Part shown: positions 28,414 through 37,683 of the stretch, in pieces
Layout of the letters: each line of letters opens with the position of its first letter
Position numbering within the stretch: the first letter of the stretch is position 1
Assembly: GCF_003254575.1 (NCBI RefSeq)
Contig: NZ_QJUA01000015.1
Span: 45,881 to 109,880, forward strand
DNA from: Mycobacterium kyogaense
Lineage (GTDB): Bacteria; Actinomycetota; Actinomycetes; Mycobacteriales; Mycobacteriaceae
Length of the DNA stretch: 64,000 nt
Direction: 5' to 3'
Made by a program: the position numbers and the translations under genes
Notes under the pieces: generated by a model
The model's input: the letters and a program-made list of their open reading frames with translations, nothing else
Databases searched by the model: none
What the model was told of the DNA's origin: nothing

Positions 28414-30003
28414 ATGGCAACGGAGTCGCCCAGCAATGCAGCGCAGCAGATCGCGGCGGGCTATGCCGGTGAGGGTCCCGCACTCGAACTCGGCTCGGTC
28501 GTCATCGACGGGGCCAGCGATCCGTCCGCGCTCGTGCGGATCCCGATGACAACGCTCAACCGCCACGGGCTGGTCGCCGGTGCGACGGGCACCGGCAAGA
28601 CCAAGACGCTGCAAATGCTGGCCGAGCAACTGTCGGCGGCCGGTGTGCCGGTGCTGATGGCCGACGTGAAAGGCGACCTGTCCGGGTTGTCCCGGCCGGG
28701 CGCCGTCAGCGACAGAGTCACTCAGCGCGCCGCCGACACCGGCGACGCGTGGACGCCGCAGTCGTTTCCGGTGGAGTTCCTGTCCCTGGGCACTGGCGGT
28801 GCCGGCGTGCCGGTGCGCGCGACCATCAGCAGCTTCGGGCCGATCCTGCTGTCGAAGGTGTTGGGCCTCAACCAGACTCAGGAGTCGACGCTCGGGCTGA
28901 TCTTCCATTGGGCCGATCAGCAGGGGCTGCCGCTGCTCGACGTCAAAGATCTGCGGTCGGTGATCCAGTTCCTGACGAGCGAGCAGGGTAAGCCCGAATT
29001 GAAGGCGCTGGGTGCGGTGTCGACGACCACCGCCGGGGTGATCCTGCGTGCCCTGGTCAATCTGGAGGCCGACGGCGCCGACACGTTCTTCGGTGAACCG
29101 GAGCTCGAGCCCGCCGACCTTCTGCGCGTCGACCAGTCCGGCCGCGGCGTGATCTCGCTGCTGGAGCTGGGCGCGCAGGCCACCCGGCCGGTGATGTTCT
29201 CGACGTTCCTGATGTGGGTTCTCGCCGACCTGTTCACGACGCTGCCCGAGGTCGGCGACGTCGACAAGCCGAAGCTGGTGTTCGTCTTCGACGAGGCCCA
29301 CCTGCTGTTCACCGACGCGTCGAAGGCGTTCCTGGCCCAGGTCGAGCAGACCGTGAAGCTCATCCGTTCCAAGGGTGTGGGCGTGTTCTTCTGCACCCAG
29401 CAGCCGACCGATGTGCCCAAGGACGTGCTCAGCCAGCTCGGGGCCCGCATCCAGCACGCGCTGCGGGCATTCACCCCGGATGACGAGAAGGCGCTGAACA
29501 AGACGGTGCGGACCTACCCGAAGACCGACGTCTACGATCTGCAGTCCACGCTGACCTCCTTGGGTATCGGTGAGGCGATCGTGACGGTGCTGTCGGAGAA
29601 CGGGGTGCCGACGCCGGTGGCCTGGACGCGGGTGCGTGCGCCCCGCTCGCTGATGGACACGATCGGCACCGACGCGATCGCAGCGGCCGCGGCATCGAGC
29701 CCGCTGCAGGCCGAATACGGCCAGACCGTCGACCGGGAATCGGCCTACGAGCGTCTGGCGGCGAAACTGGCACCACCCGCCGAACCGCCGCAGGCGCAAG
29801 CCCCTGCCCCGCAACAGGTTCCGATGCCTCAGCCGTGGGATCTGCCGCCGATGCCGGAGCCGGTGCAGCCACGGGAACCGGGCTTCCTCGACACCGTGAT
29901 GGACAGTCCGGCGTTCAAGAGCGCGATGCGCTCGGCGGGCACGGTGATCGGCCGCGAGATCACCCGCAGCATCTTCGGTACCGGTCGGCGCCGACGGCGC
30001 TAG
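28414..30003 (+). CDS. HerA-like ATPase (DUF853)
   Basis: This 529-residue P-loop ATPase belongs to the HerA/VirB4-like group. Walker A is GATGTGKT (residues 56-63), Walker B is [11 protein letters not shown], and [15 protein letters not shown] and [15 protein letters not shown] lie between and after. The C-terminal 90 residues are Pro/Ala/Gln-rich and end in a basic RRRRR tail. It may act as a DNA translocase or helicase; no NurA partner gene is nearby. It matches Rv2510c in the M. tuberculosis order. The ATG at 28414 begins the conserved block. Its 3' end meets cmrA with a 4-base overlap. Confidence 0.88.
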   Translation: MATESPSNAAQQIAAGYAGEGPALELGSVVIDGASDPSALVRIPMTTLNRHGLVAGATGTGKTKTLQMLAEQLSAAGVPVLMADVKGDLSGLSRPGAVSDRVTQRAADTGDAWTPQSFPVEFLSLGTGGAGVPVRATISSFGPILLSKVLGLNQTQESTLGLIFHWADQQGLPLLDVKDLRSVIQFLTSEQGKPELKALGAVSTTTAGVILRALVNLEADGADTFFGEPELEPADLLRVDQSGRGVISLLELGAQATRPVMFSTFLMWVLADLFTTLPEVGDVDKPKLVFVFDEAHLLFTDASKAFLAQVEQTVKLIRSKGVGVFFCTQQPTDVPKDVLSQLGARIQHALRAFTPDDEKALNKTVRTYPKTDVYDLQSTLTSLGIGEAIVTVLSENGVPTPVAWTRVRAPRSLMDTIGTDAIAAAAASSPLQAEYGQTVDRESAYERLAAKLAPPAEPPQAQAPAPQQVPMPQPWDLPPMPEPVQPREPGFLDTVMDSPAFKSAMRSAGTVIGREITRSIFGTGRRRRR

Positions 30004-30806
30004 TCGCCGCCGAGCTTCTTGTACACGGCGCCGACGATCGGTGCGACGATAGCCCGCGGTGCGTAGCCGCTGGCCGCCGACATCGCCTTCGACGTGATGC
30101 CGGGGACGACGCGCATCTTGTTGCGATCCAACCCGTCCAGCGACACCTTCGCCGTGTACTCGGTGTCGATCCACAGGAAGTCGGGGATCATCCGCTCGAC
30201 CAGTGACTGCTCGTCCGGGTTGGGCAGCTCGGTGCGCACGGGTCCGGGGGCCAGCACGGTGACGTGCACACCGGCGGATTTCACCTCGCCGCGCAGCGAT
30301 TCGCTGAAGGTGTTGGCGAACGCCTTGGTCGCCGCGTAGGTGGCGTTGTTCGGGATGGGGGAGTTGCCCGCCGCGGAACCGGAGATGAGGATGCCGCCGG
30401 CGCGCCGGGCGACCATGCCGGGCAGGACCGCCAGTACCAGATCGTGCACCCCGAGCACGTTGAGCTGCACCTGTTTGCGTTCCTCGGCCGGGTCCAGCGT
30501 CACCACCGGCCCGAACGTGGCGGTCCCGGCGTTCGCGCAGAGGATCGAGATCTCGCGGTCGGCCAGCTCCGTGCAGAGCTCGGCCCGGGCGGCCGGGTCG
30601 GCCAGGTCGACCGCGCGAACCTCCACGGTGACGCCGTACTGGCTGCGGAGACGTTCGGCGAGAGCCTCGAGCACCTCGCCGCGCCGAGCGGTGATGATCA
30701 GGTGGTGGCCGCGGGCCGCGAGCTCGACGGCCAGCGCCTCGCCGATGTTCTGGGAAGCGCCGGTGACGACCGCGCGCGCCTGCGCACTGGGTCCGGGAAC
30801 GGGCAT
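30000..30806 (-). CDS. cmrA: Mycolic acid motif reductase (SDR family)
   Basis: This 268-residue short-chain dehydrogenase is the likely NADPH-dependent reductase that turns the 3-keto mycolate precursor into the mature 3-hydroxy mycolic motif. It shows cofactor site TGASQNIGEA, LCANAG, catalytic Ser in GSAAGNSPIPNNATYAATKA with YAATK, and APGPVRTEL. It matches Rv2509 (CmrA) in sequence and place. A membrane-proximal C-terminus (SGYAPRAIVAPIVGAVYKKL) fits action on a lipid substrate. Confidence 0.87.
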   Translation of the reverse strand: MPVPGPSAQARAVVTGASQNIGEALAVELAARGHHLIITARRGEVLEALAERLRSQYGVTVEVRAVDLADPAARAELCTELADREISILCANAGTATFGPVVTLDPAEERKQVQLNVLGVHDLVLAVLPGMVARRAGGILISGSAAGNSPIPNNATYAATKAFANTFSESLRGEVKSAGVHVTVLAPGPVRTELPNPDEQSLVERMIPDFLWIDTEYTAKVSLDGLDRNKMRVVPGITSKAMSAASGYAPRAIVAPIVGAVYKKLGGD

Positions 30807-30832
30807 GGGCGCTGACTATATCGTGGGCGTCC

Positions 30833-32152
30833 ATGAGCGAGTCGTCTCCGGTCCAGGCTCCCCTCGCCGGTCCGGTGCGCTCCCGCGTCGCGGCCTGGGT
30901 GCTGTGGGATTTCGGCGCCACCCCGATCAACGCGATCGTCGTGACGTTCGTCTTCTCGGTGTACCTGACCAATGCGGTCGGCGACGACCTGCCCGGCGAT
31001 GTCAGTCCTGCGAGCTGGCTGGGCCGCGCGCTGGCGGTGGCCGGGCTGATGGTGGCGGTGTTCGCGCCGGTCACCGGGGTGTGGGTGGACGCGCCGGGCC
31101 GGCGGCGCCGGGCGCTGGCGCTGCTCACCGGGGCGATGGTGGTGCTCACCGCGTCGATGAGTCTGATCCGCGACGATCACCGCTTCCTGCTGCCCGGGTT
31201 GGTGATGCTCGCCGCCACCGCGGCGCTGAGCGAGCTCGCCACGGTGCCCTACAACGCGATGCTGCGCGAGTTGTCCACCCCGCAGACCGCCGGCCGGGTG
31301 TCCGGATTGGGCTTGGCCGCAGGCTATGTCGGCAGTGTGGTGGTGTTGGTCATCGTCTACGTCGGCTTCGTGGCGGGAACCGGTGACACGCGCGGGCTAC
31401 TGGCGCTGCCCACTGCCGACGGGCAGAACGTGCGCGCTGCGATGTTCCTGGTGGCCGCCTGGTTCGCGCTGTTCGCACTGCCGCTGCTGCTGCGCGGACC
31501 CGCGGGCGCGGGTGCGTTGCCGCCGCGAGTGGGCTTCGTCGGTGCGTACCGACGCATCTGGCGGGAGATCCGGCAGGAATGGCGCCGCGACCGCAACGTC
31601 ATCTACTACCTGGGGGCCAGCGCCCTGTTCCGCGACGGCCTGACCGGTGTGTTCACCTTCGGTGCCGTGCTGGGTGTGCAGGTCTACGGGGTCTCGTCCG
31701 CCGATGTGCTGTTGTTCGGGATCGCGGCCTGTGTGGTCGCGGCCGTCGGCGCGGTGATCGGCGGCTTCGCCGACGACCGGCTGGGTGCCAGGCGAGTCAT
31801 CATCACGTCGCTGGTGGCGATGATCGGCGTCGGGCTGACGCTGCTGACGGTGTCCGGTCCGCTGTCGTTCTGGGTCCTGGGACTGGCGTTGTGTCTGTTC
31901 ATCGGCCCCGTGGGGGCCTCGGCGCGCACGCTGATGATGCGGATGGCGATGCACGGCAAGGAGGGCGTGACGTTCGGCCTGTACGCCACCGCCGGGCGCG
32001 CCGCGACCTTCCTCGCACCGTGGCTGTTCTCGGCGTTCATCGACATCTTCGACAGCGACCGCGCCGGTCTGGGCGGCATCCTGGTCGTACTGGTGCTCGG
32101 CCTGGTCGCGTTCGCGTTCGTGCGGGTGCCCGGCCGGCACGTCGACGCTTAG
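30833..32152 (+). CDS. MFS transporter, Atg22/UMF1-like
   Basis: This 439-residue transporter has about eleven or twelve helices. The start (AAWVLWDFGATPINAIVVTFVFSVYLTN) and VFAPVTGVWVDAPGRRRRALAL resemble the UMF1/vacuole-effluxer branch of the major facilitator superfamily, whose members export amino acids in eukaryotes. It corresponds to Rv2508c by position. It diverges from cmrA across 26 bases and converges with the MmpS-like gene, overlapping by four bases. Confidence 0.87.
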   Translation: MSESSPVQAPLAGPVRSRVAAWVLWDFGATPINAIVVTFVFSVYLTNAVGDDLPGDVSPASWLGRALAVAGLMVAVFAPVTGVWVDAPGRRRRALALLTGAMVVLTASMSLIRDDHRFLLPGLVMLAATAALSELATVPYNAMLRELSTPQTAGRVSGLGLAAGYVGSVVVLVIVYVGFVAGTGDTRGLLALPTADGQNVRAAMFLVAAWFALFALPLLLRGPAGAGALPPRVGFVGAYRRIWREIRQEWRRDRNVIYYLGASALFRDGLTGVFTFGAVLGVQVYGVSSADVLLFGIAACVVAAVGAVIGGFADDRLGARRVIITSLVAMIGVGLTLLTVSGPLSFWVLGLALCLFIGPVGASARTLMMRMAMHGKEGVTFGLYATAGRAATFLAPWLFSAFIDIFDSDRAGLGGILVVLVLGLVAFAFVRVPGRHVDA

Positions 32153-32928
32153 CGCCGCCCCGCCGCGCAGACGGTGAGGCCGGCGCCGTCGCGCTGCTGC
32201 ACCAGGGTGTCGTCGACGGTGATCGAGCACGTCACTCTGCGGCCCACGTTGATGATGCTGACGCTGGCCGAGCGCTCGGCGGGCTCGGGCAGCGACACCT
32301 CGCGGGTCCAGGGCAGCATCACGTTGAACTCGGTCTGCAGCAGACCGCCGGTGTCGACGTAGGTGATGTTGAGGGCGCGGCCGGTGCCCGACACCGTGTA
32401 GACGACGGTGTCGGTGGCGCCGGGGGTCGCCGGCTCCGTGGTGGTCGGCAGCGACGGCTCTGTGGGTGCCGGCAGGGCCGATGTGCGTGGGATGCGGGAC
32501 GTGGTCGTCGGCGTGGGCCGGGTCGAGGTGACGGTCGGTTCCGGCGCGGCCGGCGCCGGCGCCATGACGGTGTCCTGTCGCGAGCTGTTGACGATCACGA
32601 GCGCGATGACGAGGCCGATGATCGTCAGGACGGCGAGCCCGGCCACCACCCAGAGCCATCGCGGCGGCTTGGGATCTTCCGGCGGTGGCGGTGGCTCGCT
32701 GCCGTAGGCGGTGCCGGGACCGTACTGGTGTGCACCGGTGGCGTAGGGGTCGTAGCCGTAGGACGAGTACGGGGGGAGCTGCTCGGTCGGGCGCGGCGGC
32801 GGCTGGTAGGGCGGCCCGTATGGGGCCTGACCGGCGTAGGCGGGGTCGGTGTAACCGGGATAGGTGGGGTAGCCGCCGCCGAAGGCCTGCGTCGGTTCGT
32901 CACGACGTCTGTCGGGGGAATCCGTCAT
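32149..32928 (-). CDS. Proline-rich membrane protein with MmpS-like C-terminal domain
   Basis: This 259-residue protein has a Pro/Tyr-rich cytoplasmic N-terminus (residues 1-88, repeated PYGPPYQPP-like stretches) and one membrane helix (WLWVVAGLAVLTIIGLVIALVIV, about 90-112). A Thr/Pro linker follows, then an extracytoplasmic beta domain. That domain (VVYTVSGTGRALNITYVDTG, then FNVMLPWTREV and a Cys pair) resembles MmpS proteins. The Cys pair probably forms a disulfide. AGGTGGGT precedes the ATG at 32928. It matches Rv2507. The role is likely in envelope biology. Confidence 0.82.
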   Translation of the reverse strand: MTDSPDRRRDEPTQAFGGGYPTYPGYTDPAYAGQAPYGPPYQPPPRPTEQLPPYSSYGYDPYATGAHQYGPGTAYGSEPPPPPEDPKPPRWLWVVAGLAVLTIIGLVIALVIVNSSRQDTVMAPAPAAPEPTVTSTRPTPTTTSRIPRTSALPAPTEPSLPTTTEPATPGATDTVVYTVSGTGRALNITYVDTGGLLQTEFNVMLPWTREVSLPEPAERSASVSIINVGRRVTCSITVDDTLVQQRDGAGLTVCAAGRR

Positions 32929-33015
32929 ACCCACCTCATGGCTGCAGGGTACCTGTGGCGGCGAGCCGGTGGCCCGAGGCGCCGGCCGGGGTCGACCGTG
33001 TGAGAATCGAGCACC

Positions 33016-34878
33016 GTGGCACAGCAGGTTCGTCGGGTTTACGGGGCGTCGATGTCCCCCGACGCCACCGCCTTCGCTCATCTGGTCGACGACGGGGGAT
33101 ACCCGCGGGCGGTGCAGCGGTTCCTCCGGGGCTGGCGAGCCAGCTCGTCGCGCGACGTGGAACTGCCGGTAGACGGGCCGGTGACCAGGGTCCTGCATTC
33201 GGCCGACGGCCACTGGTTGGCCTGTCAGGTCGCACCCGAAGGTGGCACCCGAAGCCAGATCTGGGTTGTCACAACCGATCCCGACGACCGTGCGGCACGT
33301 CGCATCGATCACTGGCCGTCGGGAGCCGACGGCACCGCTGAGCTGATCAGCTGGGACGGCACCCGGGTTGCGGCGATCCTCACCGGCGAGGACGGTGTGG
33401 GCAGCTCGTGTCTGATCGATCCGTCGGACGGTTCGACGATCGTGCTCGACAGGCGCTCGGCGGGCCGTCTGGTCGACGCATGGTGCGGCGCGTCGCTGGT
33501 GCGGGTGGGGCCGCGCGGCTACCGCGATCTCATCATGCTGCGCGGACTCACCGAGACCGGCCTGCTGCCTTTCGATCCCGGCTCCACCACCGACACCGGC
33601 ATCATCCTCGACGATCACAGTCCGCGGCGGCTGCGCTACGGGCCGGAGGGCGAACAGACCAAGCTCTATCACCCGGCACGCGACTACGACGTGAACAGCA
33701 CGGAAGGGTACGTGCGCGCTCTGATCCGCAGCGAGAACGGCACCGAGTACGCGCGTCTGCTCGAGGTGACCGTCACTGCCGACGGCGTCGCCTATCAGGT
33801 GGTGGCCGAGCGGGCCGGCTGTGAACTCGACGAGTTCACCGTCAGCGATGACCTCTCCACCGTGGCGATGCTGTGGAATCGTCACGGCGCCAGCGAGTTA
33901 CAGATCCTCGAGTACGCCGACTACACGCTCTACGATCCGATCCCGCTGCCCGGCATGGTCGCCAGTGAACTCTCGATCAGCGCCGGCGGATCGATGCTGG
34001 CGCTGACGGTCGAGGGGCCGTCGATGCCGCCCACCGTCGAGCTCGTCGATCCGCGGACGCGTGAGTGGGAGCCGGTGGACCGCCAGCCGAGCAGCGGACC
34101 GGTGTCGGCAGACCCGACGCTGGAGACCGTCACCGCGCGCGACGGTCTGGAGTTCACCGGTTGGCTGTTCCGTCCGCCGCCCGGGGTGGCGACCATCGGC
34201 GCGATGCTGTTCCTCCACGGTGGTCCCGAAGGACAGGGCAGGCCGGGCTACAACGAGTTCTTCCCCGGGTTGCTCGAGGCGGGCATCTGCGTGTTCCTCC
34301 CGAATGTGCGCGGTTCCGGCGGCTTCGGCCGGTCGTTCATGCACGCCGACGATCGGGAACGGCGGTTCGCCGCGATCGATGACGTCTCCGACGCGGTGCG
34401 CTTCCTGGTCGACCACGAGTACGCGCCCGACGGTTGCGTCGCGTGCTGCGGCTGGTCCTACGGCGGCTATCTCACCCAGGCCGCGCTGGCGTTCCATCCC
34501 GACGATTTCGCCGCCGGCATCAGCATCTGTGGCATGAGCGATCTCAACAACTGGTACCGCACCACCGAGCAGTGGATCGCCTCGGCCGCCTACCCGAAGT
34601 ACGGCCACCCGGTCAGCGATCAGGATCTGCTCGAACAGCTCTCGCCGCTGCCGCGCGCGGACGCGATCACGGCTCCACTTCTGTTGGTGCACGGCCTCAA
34701 CGACACCAATGTGCCGCCGAGTGAGTCGCAGCAGATGTACGAATCCTTGGTGGCGCAGGGTAAGCAGGCTGAACTCCTGCTGTTCGACGACGACGGACAC
34801 GAAATCGACAAGCGCGAGAACCGTGCCGTGTTGCTGAAGGCGATGACGAGCTGGTTGACGGCCGCGTTCGCGGGCTGA
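33016..34878 (+). CDS. S9-family serine peptidase (prolyl oligopeptidase-like)
   Basis: This 620-residue protein has an N-terminal beta-propeller region (about 1-360) and a C-terminal alpha/beta hydrolase. The triad is visible: S481 in CGWSYGGYLTQ, D563 in HGLNDTNVPP and H595 in DDDGHEIDKREN. The oxyanion region is LFLHGGPEGQGRPGYN. There is no signal peptide, so it should be cytoplasmic. Acylaminoacyl-peptidase or dipeptidyl-peptidase activity on small peptides is expected. The GTG at 33016 leaves an 87-base spacer to the divergent MmpS-like gene. Confidence 0.9.
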   Translation: MAQQVRRVYGASMSPDATAFAHLVDDGGYPRAVQRFLRGWRASSSRDVELPVDGPVTRVLHSADGHWLACQVAPEGGTRSQIWVVTTDPDDRAARRIDHWPSGADGTAELISWDGTRVAAILTGEDGVGSSCLIDPSDGSTIVLDRRSAGRLVDAWCGASLVRVGPRGYRDLIMLRGLTETGLLPFDPGSTTDTGIILDDHSPRRLRYGPEGEQTKLYHPARDYDVNSTEGYVRALIRSENGTEYARLLEVTVTADGVAYQVVAERAGCELDEFTVSDDLSTVAMLWNRHGASELQILEYADYTLYDPIPLPGMVASELSISAGGSMLALTVEGPSMPPTVELVDPRTREWEPVDRQPSSGPVSADPTLETVTARDGLEFTGWLFRPPPGVATIGAMLFLHGGPEGQGRPGYNEFFPGLLEAGICVFLPNVRGSGGFGRSFMHADDRERRFAAIDDVSDAVRFLVDHEYAPDGCVACCGWSYGGYLTQAALAFHPDDFAAGISICGMSDLNNWYRTTEQWIASAAYPKYGHPVSDQDLLEQLSPLPRADAITAPLLLVHGLNDTNVPPSESQQMYESLVAQGKQAELLLFDDDGHEIDKRENRAVLLKAMTSWLTAAFAG

Positions 34879-34906
34879 GCCGACCCTGAGCCGACCCGGC
34901 GGCGGT

Positions 34907-34931
34907 GTTTACCGTAATTATCTGCCGGGTA
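34907..34931 (+). promoter_or_regulatory. SigF-type promoter for two small membrane protein genes
   Basis: GTTT at 34907-34910 and GGGTA at 34927-34931 are separated by 16 bases, matching the mycobacterial SigF consensus GTTT-N15-17-GGGTA. The ATG of the next gene lies 46 bases downstream. The same bases also form an inverted repeat, GTTTACC...GGTAAAC. Confidence 0.65.
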
Positions 34932-34977
34932 AACCCAGCTGCGCGCCAAGTGGGCGCGATGACGGAGGAGGCAGGGC

Positions 34978-35181
34978 ATGCGAGGAATTCTCGGCGTCAT
35001 TGTGCTCGTCTGGTTGTTGATCGGGGTGTTCGCCGCCTATCAGCGTGACTACTTCACCGGGGGCGAGGCCAACTGCGCCACCGCCGGGAGCATCGCGCTG
35101 ACGGTCGTGGCCGGACCGCTCAACTACGCGGGTGTCAATCCGAAGGTGACGGATTGCAATGTGCCTCAACCGAGTCAGTAA
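34978..35181 (+). CDS. Small membrane protein (67 aa)
   Basis: This 67-residue protein has one N-terminal hydrophobic segment (ILGVIVLVWLLIGVFAAY). The outer part has two cysteines (EANCATAGS and TDCNVPQ) that could pair. Related short proteins are frequent in mycobacteria but their role is unknown. GGAGGAGG precedes the ATG. A SigF-type promoter 46 bases upstream suggests stationary-phase or stress expression. Confidence 0.75.
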   Translation: MRGILGVIVLVWLLIGVFAAYQRDYFTGGEANCATAGSIALTVVAGPLNYAGVNPKVTDCNVPQPSQ

Positions 35182-35210
35182 CCGCTGATCTTTCTGGGAT
35201 TGGAGGAGTC

Positions 35211-35366
35211 ATGATCGTCCTGGGCGTGATCCTGTTGCTGCTGGGCTGGTTCTTGCACATCTCGACAGTGCTCTACATCGGCGTGGTGCTGCTGGTGATC
35301 GGTGCTGTTTTCTGGGTGCTCGGGTCCATCGGTCGCCCCGTGGGTGGCCGCCGAGCCTGGTACTGA
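35211..35366 (+). CDS. DUF6131-like small membrane protein (51 aa)
   Basis: This 51-residue protein is almost all membrane: two helices (MIVLGVILLLLGWFLHI and YIGVVLLVIGAVFWVLGSIG) and a short basic tail GGRRAWY. GGAGG lies just before the ATG at 35211. It follows the previous small gene by 29 bases and probably shares its SigF-type promoter. Function is unknown. Confidence 0.75.
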   Translation: MIVLGVILLLLGWFLHISTVLYIGVVLLVIGAVFWVLGSIGRPVGGRRAWY

Positions 35367-35369
35367 CGC

Positions 35370-36026
35370 TCAACTGATTTCGTTCTCGGCCGAGGTCAGC
35401 GCTGCGACCGTCATTGCGCGCAAGACGGTTCGCAGCGTGGCCTCGGTCGTTTTGATGGCCGACTTCGTGGTCGCTGGTTTGACGGTGTGAGCCGTCGAGT
35501 TCAGCAGGCCGAACGTCGCGTGCGCCATCACCCGGGCCGACGCCTCGGACAGCTTCGGCCGCCGACGGCGCAGCACCCCGACCCAGACTTCCACGTACTG
35601 ACGCTGCGCCCGGCGGACCTGACGCGTGGCGGACGCGGGCAGACTGTTCAGGTCGCGATCCTGGATGCGGATCAAATCGGACTCGCCGAGGGCGAAGTCG
35701 AGGTGGAAATCGATCAGGGCCGCCAGCGCGTCATCGGGGTCAGGTGCAGCGTCGGCGACCTCGGACGCGCCCGCCAGTAGCCGGGTGCTGATGCCGACCA
35801 ACAATTCGGCCAGTAGCGCTTCCTTGTTGGGGAAGTGCCGATAGATGGCCGGTCCGCTGACACCTGCCTCGGCGCCGATGTCTTCCAGTCGAACCGCGAG
35901 GTAGCCGTGCTCGGCGAAGAGATGCTCAGCCGCCGCGAGCAGTTGGCTGCGCCGGTCTGACTTCGCCCGGCTGCGCCGGGAGGTGGCGTCGGTTCTGGTC
36001 GCGGCGGTGGTCACGGCGTCGGTCAT
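35370..36026 (-). CDS. bkaR: TetR-family repressor BkaR
   Basis: This 218-residue TetR repressor has its helix-turn-helix at VRLEDIGAEAGVSGPAIYRHF (about 45-65). It is the likely orthologue of Rv2506 (BkaR), which represses the branched-chain keto-acid catabolic operon. It is divergent from accD1, with two similar dyads in the spacer. The ATG at 36026 follows AGGATG; an ATG ten codons upstream is possible. In M. tuberculosis fadD35, scoA and scoB lie between bkaR and accD1; they are absent here, so regulator and target are direct neighbours. Confidence 0.85.
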   Translation of the reverse strand: MTDAVTTAATRTDATSRRSRAKSDRRSQLLAAAEHLFAEHGYLAVRLEDIGAEAGVSGPAIYRHFPNKEALLAELLVGISTRLLAGASEVADAAPDPDDALAALIDFHLDFALGESDLIRIQDRDLNSLPASATRQVRRAQRQYVEVWVGVLRRRRPKLSEASARVMAHATFGLLNSTAHTVKPATTKSAIKTTEATLRTVLRAMTVAALTSAENEIS

Positions 36027-36060
36027 GGCGCATCCTGTCGATCCGATCGTGGACAACGCG

Positions 36061-36103
36061 AGTTAATTGCGATTAACATACCACCAGTTAGTCGCCATTA
36101 ACT
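36061..36103. promoter_or_regulatory. Two tandem candidate BkaR operators
   Basis: AGTTAATTGCGATTAACA at 36061-36078 and AGTTAGTCGCCATTAACT at 36086-36103 are related imperfect palindromes (AGTTA-N8-TTAAC). Their centres lie 25 bases apart between divergent bkaR and accD1. The pair fits cooperative TetR-type binding and should repress both directions. Confidence 0.7.
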
Positions 36104-36125
36104 CTAGTTGAGGTGGATTCCGAGG

Positions 36126-37676
36126 ATGCCGACGCGGACATCACATCGTGACGACCATGCCGAATTGGTCGAACAGTTGCGGGAGAAGTTGGCCGCCGCG
36201 GCTCTCGGCGGTTCGCAGCGAGCTCGCGATCGGCACGTCGCGCGAGGGAAACTGCTACCCCGTGACCGCGTGGACGGTCTACTCGATCCGGGCAGCCCCT
36301 TTCTCGAGATCGCTGCGCTGGCAGCCAACGGCATGTACGACGACGAGTGCCCGGGCGCCGGCATGATCGCCGGCATCGGCCGGGTGTCCGGCCGCGAATG
36401 CATGATCGTCGCCAACGACGCCACGGTCAAAGGCGGCACCTATTACCCGGTGACGGTCAAGAAACACCTTCGCGCGCAGGAGATCGCGCTGCAGAACCGG
36501 CTACCGTGCCTCTACCTGGTGGACTCCGGCGGCGCATTCCTGCCGCGCCAAGACGAGGTCTTCCCCGATCGCGACCACTTCGGGCGCATCTTCTACAACC
36601 AGGCGACCATGAGCGCCAACGGAATTCCCCAGATCTCCGCGGTCATGGGATCGTGCACCGCGGGCGGCGCCTACGTGCCGGCGATGAGCGACGAATCGGT
36701 GATCGTGCGCAACCAGGGCACGATCTTCCTCGGCGGACCGCCGCTGGTGAAGGCCGCGACCGGAGAGGTCGTCACCGCCGAGGAACTCGGGGGCGGCGAC
36801 TTGCACGCCAAGGTGTCCGGGGTCGCCGACCATCTCGCCCACGACGACCGCGATGCGCTGCGCATCGTCCGCCGTATCGTCAGCACCCTGGCGCCGAAGG
36901 CCGACGCACCCTGGGACGTAGCCGACGTCGTGGACCCGGTGGCTGACCAGAGCGAGCTCTACGACGTCGTGCCCGTCGATCCTCGGGTGCCCTACGACGT
37001 CGGTGAGGTGATCAGCCGCATCGTCGACGGGGGTGAGTTCGCCGAATTCAAGGCCGCTTACGGCACCACGTTGGTCACCGGCTTCGCGCGCATCCACGGC
37101 CATCCCGTCGGCATCGTCGCCAACAACGGGGTGCTGTTCGGCGAATCCGCGGTCAAGGGTGCGCATTTCATCGAGCTGTGCGATCAGCGCAAGATCCCGT
37201 TGCTGTTCCTTCAGAACATCTCCGGCTTCATGGTCGGCCGCGACTACGAGGCGGGCGGCATCGCCAAACACGGCGCCAAGATGGTCACAGCGGTCGCCTG
37301 CGCCCGGGTGCCCAAGCTCACGGTGGTCATCGGTGGGTCGTACGGGGCCGGAAACTACTCGATGTGTGGGCGCGCGTATTCGCCCCGCTTTCTGTGGATG
37401 TGGCCCAACGCCAGGATCTCGGTGATGGGCGGCGAGCAGGCCGCAGCGGTGCTCGCCACCGTTCGCAGTGACATGACCGCGGACGAGGAAGAGGCGTTCA
37501 AGGCACCCATCCGCGCCCAGTACGAGGCGCAGGGCAATCCGTACTACTCCACCGCCCGGCTGTGGGACGACGGCGTCATCGATCCTGCTGACACGAGAAC
37601 GGTTGTCGGACTGGCTCTCTCGGTTGCCGCCCAGGCGCCGCTGAACCCGGTCTCCTACGGCGTCTTCAGGATGTGA
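36126..37676 (+). CDS. accD1: Acyl-CoA carboxylase beta subunit (carboxyltransferase)
   Basis: This 516-residue carboxyltransferase pairs with AccA1 to carboxylate 3-methylcrotonyl-CoA in leucine breakdown. Crotonase-fold oxyanion segments are [56 protein letters not shown] and [16 protein letters not shown]. These match methylcrotonyl-CoA carboxylase rather than propionyl-CoA carboxylase. The ATG at 36126 has AGGTGG nine bases upstream; an in-frame TTG at 36108 is less likely. It is the first gene of the catabolic operon. Confidence 0.9.
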   Translation: MPTRTSHRDDHAELVEQLREKLAAAALGGSQRARDRHVARGKLLPRDRVDGLLDPGSPFLEIAALAANGMYDDECPGAGMIAGIGRVSGRECMIVANDATVKGGTYYPVTVKKHLRAQEIALQNRLPCLYLVDSGGAFLPRQDEVFPDRDHFGRIFYNQATMSANGIPQISAVMGSCTAGGAYVPAMSDESVIVRNQGTIFLGGPPLVKAATGEVVTAEELGGGDLHAKVSGVADHLAHDDRDALRIVRRIVSTLAPKADAPWDVADVVDPVADQSELYDVVPVDPRVPYDVGEVISRIVDGGEFAEFKAAYGTTLVTGFARIHGHPVGIVANNGVLFGESAVKGAHFIELCDQRKIPLLFLQNISGFMVGRDYEAGGIAKHGAKMVTAVACARVPKLTVVIGGSYGAGNYSMCGRAYSPRFLWMWPNARISVMGGEQAAAVLATVRSDMTADEEEAFKAPIRAQYEAQGNPYYSTARLWDDGVIDPADTRTVVGLALSVAAQAPLNPVSYGVFRM

Positions 37677-37683
37677 CCTCCCC

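Noticed and set aside
28363..31149. A 928-codon minus-strand frame spanning the HerA-like, cmrA and MFS genes
   Set aside because: The protein is Arg/His/Gly-rich without domains and runs antisense or out of frame to three well-supported genes.
33016..33885. N-terminal extension of the MmpS-like gene across the S9 peptidase gene
   Set aside because: The frame stays open upstream of 32928 only as an antisense shadow. The ATG at 32928 has a ribosome site and starts the family-typical proline-rich part.
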